Source of the DNA: Caldilineaceae bacterium
GTDB taxonomy: Bacteria; Chloroflexota; Anaerolineae; Caldilineales; Caldilineaceae
Assembly: GCA_022821585.1 (NCBI GenBank)
Contig: JAJEDI010000032.1
Location: 1 to 64,000, forward strand
DNA length: 64,000 bases
Reading direction: 5' to 3'
Both the position numbers and the translations under genes were made by a program. This document shows positions 48,203 through 56,422 of the stretch, in pieces (the stretch's first letter is position 1; the number at the start of each line of letters is the position of its first letter). The notes under the pieces were generated by a model. The model ran no database searches, was not told the DNA's origin, and saw only the letters and a program-made list of their open reading frames with translations.

Positions 48203-49867
48203 ATGTGTGCAGAACGCAAGGCCATTTACATCTCCGATATGGGCCGCTGTGAGCCTGGATCGGCCATTTCAGAGACGGCCAAGCATGGTCACTGGCGGGC
48301 GATCCCATACGAAGCGGAGGGCGTGTCGGGCACGATGATAACGGCCGGCATCGAGTGCAAGGCGCCCACGCTTACCCTTCCCCTGGAGGTGGAAGGATGG
48401 TATGCCATCCACCTGGGTATCTGGACCAATTGGGTGGACAGGGTGACCCGGGTGAAGCTGACGGATGACCCCTGCTTCAGTACGGCGACGACGCTGTATC
48501 CGGACATAAAGAAGACGAATTATTTTGCAAGTATCGGCGAGGTGTTCTGGAAGTGCGCTGATCTGACGGGCCAAGCGTTGCATATCGGCCAGCAGAGCCA
48601 CGGCACGCCGTGGGCGTCGGGAATCGCCTATGTGAAGCTGGAGCCTATGACCCCTGAAGAGGTTGCTGCGATCCAAGAAGAGCGAGCCGGGAGCGAAGCG
48701 AAACGACTGGTCGCCTACAACGACGCGTGGAGCGTTTTCGGGGAACGAACGCTGTATACGGAGGAAGATATCATCGAGGAGGTAGAGCCCTTTCGGGATA
48801 CCGACTTCCAGAAACTTTTATGGGGAATCGGCGCGGGGAGCATGGTGCAGTATCTGTCCGACGTGGGCGAACTTGCTGAGAAGGAGGGGATGAGCGACTT
48901 TTCGCGGTACTGCGACCGCCAGGCAGCAGAGAGTTTCCGTATGCTGAAGGAGAGGGGGATCGACCCTCTGAAGACGGTGATCGACCATGCCCACGATCTG
49001 GGTATCGAGCTGCATGGCACGTACCGCGTGGGCGGGTGGGTTTTTCCGCCACCGGATGATTTTGAAGACGGGCTTTACCGCCAGCATCCTGAATGGCGCT
49101 GTGTGAACCGGGACGGCCGGCCCGTCGCCCGCCTGAGTTATGCCTTTGCGGGCGTCAAGGACTTTGTGATCTCGCTGTTTCGCGAGGTGGCAGAGCGGGG
49201 GGCGGACGGTGTCAATATGGCCTTCATTCGCGGACTGCCGTGTGTCCTGTACGAGCAGCCGATCGTGGAAGGATTTCAGCAGTTGCACGGACAGGATCCG
49301 CGAGAGCTGGCGGAGGATGATCCGAGGTGGCTATCCTACAGAGCGACTTGGATGACGTCATTCATGCGGGAGCTACGCGAGGAGATGGACCGGGTGGGCG
49401 AACGGCAGGGGCGACACATTCAGGTATCGGCTTACGTTATCGAGACGCTGCCGTACAATCTTCAGTATGGGCTGGATGTGGCAGCCTGGGCTGAAGAAGG
49501 GCTGGTTGATTTCATTATTCCCAACCCGTGGCACGGCGATATGGACGTTGATATTGCCTCGTTCGTGGAGGTGACGCGCGGCACCGACTGCAAGGTCTAC
49601 GCCGACATTTTGCCGCGACGGATGGCGACGGGCGAGTACCGGGAGCGGGCACTGGAGTGTTACGCAGCAGGTGTGGACGGACTGGCTTTCTGGGACACGA
49701 ACAGCCGTTACCCCTTCCTGGACGAGTGGAGCATGATACGGCGGTTGGGTCATGAAGAGGCGTTGCAGGAGTGGGCGGCTGACGAGTGGCCTGCGTACCG
49801 GCTGGTGCCTCTGCACAGTTTGGGGGGGCACCATATGGGTAGTTATTCGCCTTACTGGTCGGCTTGA
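48203..49867 (+). CDS. large protein of unclear function, possible glycoside hydrolase-like TIM barrel, paralog 2
   Basis: MCAERKAIYISDMGRCEPGSAISETAKHGHW...; AEEGLVDFIIPNP...GVDGLAFWDTNSRYP matches paralog 1; AGGAGGG RBS. Confidence 0.78.
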   Translation: MCAERKAIYISDMGRCEPGSAISETAKHGHWRAIPYEAEGVSGTMITAGIECKAPTLTLPLEVEGWYAIHLGIWTNWVDRVTRVKLTDDPCFSTATTLYPDIKKTNYFASIGEVFWKCADLTGQALHIGQQSHGTPWASGIAYVKLEPMTPEEVAAIQEERAGSEAKRLVAYNDAWSVFGERTLYTEEDIIEEVEPFRDTDFQKLLWGIGAGSMVQYLSDVGELAEKEGMSDFSRYCDRQAAESFRMLKERGIDPLKTVIDHAHDLGIELHGTYRVGGWVFPPPDDFEDGLYRQHPEWRCVNRDGRPVARLSYAFAGVKDFVISLFREVAERGADGVNMAFIRGLPCVLYEQPIVEGFQQLHGQDPRELAEDDPRWLSYRATWMTSFMRELREEMDRVGERQGRHIQVSAYVIETLPYNLQYGLDVAAWAEEGLVDFIIPNPWHGDMDVDIASFVEVTRGTDCKVYADILPRRMATGEYRERALECYAAGVDGLAFWDTNSRYPFLDEWSMIRRLGHEEALQEWAADEWPAYRLVPLHSLGGHHMGSYSPYWSA

Positions 49868-49942
49868 GGCGTGCGGGCGCGGGCGAGGGTGGTGAAGAAG
49901 CAGATCTTTGGTCCACGGAAGGCTATGGAGAACACCTTTTCT

Positions 49943-49978
49943 ATCCGCGAAGGCACGCGAAGGGCCGGGAAGAACACC
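49943..49978 (+). repeat. 36-bp CGCGAAG-triplet repeat, copy c
   Basis: ATCCGCGAAGGCACGCGAAGGGCCGGGAAGAACACC. Confidence 0.8.
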
Positions 49979-50185
49979 TGAGGCGGACCGAATTTTCTTC
50001 GCATGGCTGCGCGGTTCTGTGCAGATTAGCCGCACTTTGCTTCCCCAATTCCCTGTTCTAACAGACTTCAACGAACCCGAAAGACACCCCAACAATCTGA
50101 CCTACGTTTTCCTTCCACTCTTCGGTATGAGGCGGCGATTTATCACATTCTTCGCCTTGAGCTACCTCGAAGGAGTAGCTTAGCC

Positions 50186-51241
50186 ATGTTTGTGGACATG
50201 CAGCCTGCGGACTATCAGCCGGTAGTGCCTTCAGACCTAAACTACGGAATTGGCCTGGTTGGATGCGGCATCCTCGTCGAGGGCTTGGAGATGCCCGCCT
50301 ACAAGAAGGCCGGCTACCGCGTCGTCGCCTGCTGCGACAAAATCGAGGAGAGGGCACACATCGTGGCAGCCAGTTTCGGCAGTCCACTTGTTACAACGGA
50401 CTTGGAGGTACTGTTATCGCATCCTGAGGTGCAGATTGTTGACCTGGCGGTACATGCTCACCAGCGCCTGCCCTTGGTCGAGCAGATCGCCGCGGCAGGG
50501 AAGCACATTTTTTCGCAGAAACCTCTGGCTCCCAGCTTGCGGGAGGCCGAGCGTATGGTGGGGATTTGCCGTAACGCCGGGGTAACGCTGATGGTCAATC
50601 AACAGGCGCGTTGGGCGCCCCCACATCGGGCACTGAAGCTCCTGATTGACCGAGGTGTGTTGGGGCATGTCTACGCCATTACCCACTTTCATCGGGCTTA
50701 TCAGGACTATGGCTGGTATGCGGAGCGGGAGGACTTCAACATCGTTGATTATGGGATCCACTATGTTGATTTGAGCCGCTACTTCAGCGGTTACACACCG
50801 CGGCGGGTGAAAGCGACAACTGCGATGGTGCCCGGCCAGAACGCGGTCTCGCCGATGATCTATACGATCCTCTTTGAGTACGAGCCTTCGGCCCAGGTGA
50901 CGACGACCCTGCACTTTAACAATATCATTTCAGCACACGCTCTCCATGATCAAGTGTGGTTCGTGGATGGAACGCGGGGGAGCGCACTGTTGAGCGATCC
51001 CGCGGGAGCGGCCAGGTTGAGCGTGTCGTTCAAGGATTCTCCTGAACGGGTACAGAGTTTCGATAGCGCTGGCACGTGGGAGTTTGAAGGGTTTGCCGGT
51101 TCGATGGGCGAGATGTTAATGGCAGTGGAGGAGGGGCGGGAGCCTGAGAGTTCGGGTCGGGAGCATCTGGAGAATTTACGAGTGGCGTTCGCGGCGGTGG
51201 AGAGTGCCAGGTCGGGTGAGAGTGTGGAGTTGAGGAGGTAG
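50186..51241 (+). CDS. Gfo/Idh/MocA-family oxidoreductase, paralog 2
   Basis: same length (351 aa) and collinear with 39572-40627 throughout. Confidence 0.9.
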   Translation: MFVDMQPADYQPVVPSDLNYGIGLVGCGILVEGLEMPAYKKAGYRVVACCDKIEERAHIVAASFGSPLVTTDLEVLLSHPEVQIVDLAVHAHQRLPLVEQIAAAGKHIFSQKPLAPSLREAERMVGICRNAGVTLMVNQQARWAPPHRALKLLIDRGVLGHVYAITHFHRAYQDYGWYAEREDFNIVDYGIHYVDLSRYFSGYTPRRVKATTAMVPGQNAVSPMIYTILFEYEPSAQVTTTLHFNNIISAHALHDQVWFVDGTRGSALLSDPAGAARLSVSFKDSPERVQSFDSAGTWEFEGFAGSMGEMLMAVEEGREPESSGREHLENLRVAFAAVESARSGESVELRR

Positions 51242-51316
51242 GGTGTAGCTGGCCGCGAAGTCGGACTATGGGGGTCGGGTCGGTTGGGAAGTAGGGGATA
51301 TTGAAAGCCAGATGAC

Positions 51317-51889
51317 TCATCCAGATGCGCGGTCCTCGAGTTCGGCGTGCAGTCGATCAAGCCCAGACAGCAGAACCTGGAAACTTTTCGAATTGTTTCT
51401 TTCTCGCGTAAGAAGACCAGCCATCGCTTTGGCGCCGCTGACTTTCCGGAAGCCAGGGATGAGCCTCCTTAAGGCCTCGGAGGGCTGCTGCACTGCATCC
51501 GGATCGCGGAAACCCGCCCTGCGACCGATGCCTCGCAGTCTCTCGTTGTCGAAGGCTTCCGCCAGAGCGTCAGGTTCACCCAGATACCAGGCTTCCAATT
51601 GCTGGCACACGATTCTCACGAGCGTGTCAGCCCGGCCTGCTTGACGGCAAGATTGCAGAAGCCGCCTCTTCAGACGCAGACAGTCGCCGCCATCGTTGTC
51701 TCGCAGGATGACAAATCGAACGCCTGGCTCGCGCCATGCTCGCAGCTTGCGCGGGATGCTCCTATCCAGGTCGCTCTTCCCTTCGTGCACCAGGTATTCG
51801 AATACCATATTGGGGTATAGGCGGGGAAGCAGTCCAACGAGCAGGTCGCGCATGGATGCCTCTTCCAGCAAGAATACGACTCTGTTCAC
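51317..51889 (-). CDS. DUF4276-like (Toprim-like) protein
   Basis: FLLEEASMRDLL, FVILRDNDGGDC, QLEAWYLGEPDALAEAF. Confidence 0.75.
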   Translation of the reverse strand: MNRVVFLLEEASMRDLLVGLLPRLYPNMVFEYLVHEGKSDLDRSIPRKLRAWREPGVRFVILRDNDGGDCLRLKRRLLQSCRQAGRADTLVRIVCQQLEAWYLGEPDALAEAFDNERLRGIGRRAGFRDPDAVQQPSEALRRLIPGFRKVSGAKAMAGLLTRERNNSKSFQVLLSGLDRLHAELEDRASG

Positions 51890-53109
51890 TCGAGCCGGGC
51901 ACCATCGCGATCTTCTTGCCTCCAGTGCAGACCGGGCAAGTCGAATACTCCTTGTCTCCAGAGCGCGCCCGGCAGGTCGCCTTCGTGGACCAGGTTGCGC
52001 AGCAGCTCGCTCTCCGACGCCCGGCGGACCTTAGTGAAACCGTCCTCCTTGACCAGCCAGCGTATTTCGTCGAGTTCGGCGCCGTTCAGAAAGTCGGGGG
52101 AATGGGTAGACACGAAAACCTGGCCGCCGCGCTGGGCGTAGTCGTGAAACTCTTCTGCAAGCTCCCGCATCAGAGCGGGATAGAGTTGATTCTCCGGTTC
52201 TTCGACCGCCAGCAGAGGGTGTGGATTGGGGTCGTAGAGAAGGACGAGATAGGCAAACATCTTGATGGTCCCGTCCGATACATACGGGGCGATGAAGGGA
52301 TCCTGGAAGTTGTCATCCTGGAACCGAAGAACCAGCCTTCCGTCCTCGGTGGGCTTTGCTTCCACGTCACTCACGCCGGGGACGCGCTGGCGCATGGCCT
52401 GGAGTACTCTATTGAAATGCCGGGGATGGTTTTCATAGAGGTATTTCGCTACCAAAGCGACGTTTTCGCCGCGCGTGGATAGATGCTCGGCGTAACCGAA
52501 GTCTGCGCTTGGCCGCGCGTCGGCAATTTGGAAGTCGGAGATATGCCAATTCTCGATAAATTTGCGGAACTCCGAAACAATCGGAAACTCCTGGAGTTGG
52601 CCAAAGCTCTTGATTGCCAATGTGCTGGGGTCATCAAGCTTGAACTTCCTCTTTTTCTGGTCTGCGTCTTTCATAGCGGACACACCGTACTCGGACTCGT
52701 TGGTGATCACTTCGCCCTCTCCGCGGCGATTGTCGACGAAGCGCCACCCCCAGCGGCCGCCCTGCCCTTTGCGATAACTCAGCGCCTCGTGCTCCACCTC
52801 TGCACGATCTCGGGCCTGAGTTATTTTCAACTGGTATGTCGCCAGCCGACCGCCGCTCTCGCGAAACTGCAAGGTGATCTCCAGCGGCCCCGCCTCTCCG
52901 CGGGTGACCAGTTCACGATATCCACCGCGTTGCGCCACCGCTGCGGCGACGTTTTGCGTCAGGGCATCTTTTAGAAAAGTGAACACATCGAACAGCGACG
53001 ACTTGCCCGAGCCGTTTGGACCCACAACTATTGTCATGCGCGTCAGTTTATCGAGCGTGATGTCGCGAAGGCAGCGGAAGTTCCTGACGGCAATGCTTTC
53101 GATCTGCAT
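51886..53109 (-). CDS. AAA ATPase, SMC/RecF/OLD-like
   Basis: IESIAVRNFRCLRDITLDKLTRMTIVVGPNGSGKSSLFDVF, LLAVEEPENQLYPALMRELAEEF, FVSTHSPDFLNG; start 53109. Confidence 0.88.
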   Translation of the reverse strand: MQIESIAVRNFRCLRDITLDKLTRMTIVVGPNGSGKSSLFDVFTFLKDALTQNVAAAVAQRGGYRELVTRGEAGPLEITLQFRESGGRLATYQLKITQARDRAEVEHEALSYRKGQGGRWGWRFVDNRRGEGEVITNESEYGVSAMKDADQKKRKFKLDDPSTLAIKSFGQLQEFPIVSEFRKFIENWHISDFQIADARPSADFGYAEHLSTRGENVALVAKYLYENHPRHFNRVLQAMRQRVPGVSDVEAKPTEDGRLVLRFQDDNFQDPFIAPYVSDGTIKMFAYLVLLYDPNPHPLLAVEEPENQLYPALMRELAEEFHDYAQRGGQVFVSTHSPDFLNGAELDEIRWLVKEDGFTKVRRASESELLRNLVHEGDLPGALWRQGVFDLPGLHWRQEDRDGARLE

Positions 53110-53147
53110 GGGGCCTGGCAATTGAAATCGTCCTCGGATTCTCAAGT

Positions 53148-53729
53148 TCAGGGCCGGGAGAGAAATATCTCGTCCAGAAGGGCAGAGAATCCCTCCAACA
53201 CCGGAGAAGTCAGAGTCTGCCCCTCGGTGTAGGTAGCTCTTTCAGCGTAGCCGTCCGCGCCCAACAGTAGAACGGTGATGGTCCTGGCTTCAGGGTCCAC
53301 CAACCAGTACTCACGCACCCCATATTCGGCATACAGTTGGCGTTTGCGTGTCTCGTCGCGCTCGGCGGTGGAGTCGGAGCGGATCTCGACGAGCAGGTCG
53401 GGGGCGCCCTGGATGTTGGCAGATGTGACTATGCCGGCCCGAACTGAGGAGATGAACATCAGGTCGGGTTGGACTACGTGGGTTTCAGAAAGGACAACGT
53501 CGGTGGGGGCAAAGTAAACAACTCCCAGTTTCCTCTCTTCAACAAATGTGTCTAGCCGCGTCGCTAGTTTCATGGCTACGTGCTGATGGGCTATACCCGG
53601 GGCGGGTGGAATGAACAGTTCTCCATCCAGAAGTTCGTAGCGTTCATCTTCGGAGGTCTTCAGGTAGTCCTCGTATGTGAGTTTGGTCGTTATTGGACTG
53701 CCGTTAGGACCAAGATTAGTTCTTATCAT
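53148..53729 (-). CDS. Uma2-family nuclease-like protein
   Basis: KLTYEDYLKTSEDERYELLDGELFIPPAPG..., PDLLVEIRSDSTAERDETRKRQLYAEYGVREYWLVDP. Confidence 0.88.
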   Translation of the reverse strand: MIRTNLGPNGSPITTKLTYEDYLKTSEDERYELLDGELFIPPAPGIAHQHVAMKLATRLDTFVEERKLGVVYFAPTDVVLSETHVVQPDLMFISSVRAGIVTSANIQGAPDLLVEIRSDSTAERDETRKRQLYAEYGVREYWLVDPEARTITVLLLGADGYAERATYTEGQTLTSPVLEGFSALLDEIFLSRP

Positions 53730-53873
53730 CTTTGCTTTCCAGTCCTGACTAAAGTGACCGGCCCCAGCCATCCTTTGAACACATGTTCTCGTACTTGACC
53801 GGCATTGTCAAATGAATGTTTCCTAAGGGATACAGTTAATTCTCTCACGAGTCTAGGCGCGTCTCATAAGTGG

Positions 53874-54195
53874 TGCATCCTGGATTTGAGGCGGGAACAG
53901 TCTGGCGGGGAAGTCGTGCCAGCGGTGGCTGGAGTTGTTTACCAGCTTTTGGAGTGACGCAGGGCAGGAGGCAGGGCGAGGAGAGTGCGGAGAGGATTGA
54001 GTGCCACAGTTTGGGTTGGGTGAGATTGGATTGGGGACTGGCGGGGCGTGGTCTGGCGAAGCACTTTCGACTGGGCACCTGTTACGAATATCGACACCGG
54101 GTCGGCGAGGCATGTTGTTGGCCGGGGGCGTTGCGGGGGCGGAGCCCCCGCACAAGGGAGGGCCGAATAGGCCCGACCGCCCAAAACTGCAGTGG
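53874..54195 (+). repeat. MITE-like dispersed repeat, copy 5
   Basis: left TGCATCCTGGATTTG; GGAACAGTCTGGCGGGGAAG...CCAGCGGTGGCTGGA; GCGGGGGC-GGA-GCCCCCGC; GGGCC-GAATA-GGCCC. Confidence 0.75.
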
Positions 54196-54228
54196 TTAGT
54201 GGTCAGTGGTCAGAGGGTGGGGAGGGGC

Positions 54229-55125
54229 TCAGCCTTTGAGACCGGTGAGGACGACGCCTTCGATGATGAAGCGCTGGACGGCGATGAAGAGGGCGAGGAT
54301 GGGGACGATGGCGAGGCTGGCGCCGGCCATGATGACGCCGTACTGGTTCCAGAATTCGCCGACGAAGGTTGCGAGGCCGACGGTGATGACGTATTTGTCG
54401 TGGCTGGAGATGACGACGAGAGGCCAGAGGAAGTCGTTCCAGTTCCACATGAAGTAGAAGGCGATGAGGGTGAAGAGGGCGGCGCGGGAGAGCGGGATGA
54501 TGATGCGGTGGAAGATGTACCACTCGCCAGCGCCGTCGATACGGGCGGCGTCGATCAGCTCTGTGGGGATGGTGTACATGAACTGGCGGAACATGAACAT
54601 GGCGTAGATTGTGAAGATTTCGGGGACGATGAGGGCGGTATAGGTATCGGCCCAGCCGACCTGGACGGTCATGAGGTAGAGGGGGATGAGATAGACTTCG
54701 AAGGGGATTATCCAGGTGCTGAGGAGGATGTAGAAGATGATGTCGCGGCCGCGGAAGACGAATTTGCCGAAGATGTAGCCGAGGAGCGCGCTGGTGTAGA
54801 TGTTGAAAATGGTCTTGATGACGCTTATGAAGGTTGTATTCCAATAGAGGCGGCCCATGTTGGCGCGGTCGAAGACGTCGATGTAGTTGGAAATCGTGGG
54901 GTTGATGGGGAAGAGACGGGGCGGGAAGGAGACGGTCTCGGCCTGGGGTTTGAAGGAGGTGCTGATCATCCAGATGAAGGGGACGACCATCAGAATGGCG
55001 CCGGCGCCCAGGACAAGGTAGTTGATCAACAGGCCGCGGCGCAGGCGCTGGAAGTCGGTTGCGCCGCGGTTGAGAGCCCGCGTATCGACCTGGCTGGGTA
55101 TACCAACAAAGTCCTGGTTAGCCAT
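54229..55125 (-). CDS. carbohydrate ABC transporter permease (MalG-like)
   Basis: IDAARIDGAGEWYIFHRIIIPLSRAALFTL. Confidence 0.9.
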   Translation of the reverse strand: MANQDFVGIPSQVDTRALNRGATDFQRLRRGLLINYLVLGAGAILMVVPFIWMISTSFKPQAETVSFPPRLFPINPTISNYIDVFDRANMGRLYWNTTFISVIKTIFNIYTSALLGYIFGKFVFRGRDIIFYILLSTWIIPFEVYLIPLYLMTVQVGWADTYTALIVPEIFTIYAMFMFRQFMYTIPTELIDAARIDGAGEWYIFHRIIIPLSRAALFTLIAFYFMWNWNDFLWPLVVISSHDKYVITVGLATFVGEFWNQYGVIMAGASLAIVPILALFIAVQRFIIEGVVLTGLKG

Positions 55126-55188
55126 GCGTTTCTCCAGAAAGAGACCAGGTCAGACAAGGGGGATGACAGCGTCGGGTTTGAAAGCAGC

Positions 55189-56106
55189 TCATAGTTCCCA
55201 GTCGACCCGTTGCAGTTTGAACTGGACGAGAGTAAGGATGAGAACGATTGCGAAGAGGACGAAGGACATGCTGGAGGCCTGGCCCATGAACATGCGCTGG
55301 AAGGCGTAGTCGTAGATATGGAGCGCCAGCACCCTGGTGGAGTCGAGCGGGCCGCCGCCGGTCATCATGTAGATAGCCTGGAAGCCGCCGCTGAAGCCGC
55401 CGATGACGCCGGTGATGAGGACGAAGGAGACGACAGGTTTGAGCAGAGGCAGTGTGATCCTGAAGGCCAGCTGGAGGCTGCTGGCGCCGTCGATTTCGGC
55501 GGCCTCGTAGTAGTCTTTGGGGATCCCTTTCAGTCCGGCGAGATAGATGATGACGGTAAAGCCGATCCCGCCCCAGATTCCCATGACGATGATGCTGGGC
55601 ATGGCCCAAGTGGTGGACTGGAGCCAGGGGACAGGTTGGATGCCCACAAAGCTGAGGAGTTGATTGAGCAGGCCGAAACGGGTCTGCAGCATCCATTTCC
55701 AGATGGTGGCGCTGGCGATAACGGAGGTCATGACGGGCAGGAAGTAGAGCAGACGCAGGAGGATGCTGCCGCGCTTGATTGGGTTGAGGATGAGAGCGAC
55801 GATGAGGGAACAGAATGCGCCGAGGAAGGTGCCGGCGAAGGTGCGGTACATGGTGTTCCACATGACTTTGTAGAAGAGCGAATCCTTGGCAAGGAGGACG
55901 TAGTTGTCGAGACCGACAAAGGGTGAGACGTTGCCGAAGAGGCTCCATTCGTGCATGCTGATGAAAAAGGAGAAGAAGATAGGGTAGAACTTGACTATGG
56001 CGTAGAAGAGGATGGTGGGAACGAGGGCAATGATGATGAAGCGGTGCTCGGCGGCGCGCAGGGTGGAGCGGCTACCTGTGAATTTCTGTGCGATATTTTG
56101 AATCAT
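55189..56106 (-). CDS. sugar ABC transporter permease (MalF-like)
   Basis: YEAAEIDGASSLQLAFRITLPLLKPVVSFV; ATG at 56106. Confidence 0.9.
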   Translation of the reverse strand: MIQNIAQKFTGSRSTLRAAEHRFIIIALVPTILFYAIVKFYPIFFSFFISMHEWSLFGNVSPFVGLDNYVLLAKDSLFYKVMWNTMYRTFAGTFLGAFCSLIVALILNPIKRGSILLRLLYFLPVMTSVIASATIWKWMLQTRFGLLNQLLSFVGIQPVPWLQSTTWAMPSIIVMGIWGGIGFTVIIYLAGLKGIPKDYYEAAEIDGASSLQLAFRITLPLLKPVVSFVLITGVIGGFSGGFQAIYMMTGGGPLDSTRVLALHIYDYAFQRMFMGQASSMSFVLFAIVLILTLVQFKLQRVDWEL

Positions 56107-56342
56107 CACATCGTCTCTAAAGGGGCGTTCGCGGTGTTTTGTGCGGGGGCCGGCGAACAGATTGTGCAAAGGTGGTGCGGATTGCAGCAGAGCAGATTTG
56201 AGAGCGGACGCGGGTCACCCGGACTGGTGGCGATCCTTGCGGCCGGCGAGAGCACCGGGGCGGAATACAGGTCTCTTTCGCGAACGTCCTGCCTAGCCCT
56301 ACGGGCCAGGCAATTCGGATTCCCGGACCAGTTGAACATCAG

Positions 56343-56385
56343 ATGTGTAACTCCCACGCCTATAGCAGGCGTGGGAGTTACACAT
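56343..56385. other. perfect 18-bp hairpin in SBP-permease gap
   Basis: ATGTGTAACTCCCACGCC-TATAGCA-GGCGTGGGAGTTACACAT. Confidence 0.85.
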
Positions 56386-56422
56386 TCGATAGATAGCCTG
56401 CAGTGCATGCCGGCTGTCCGGT

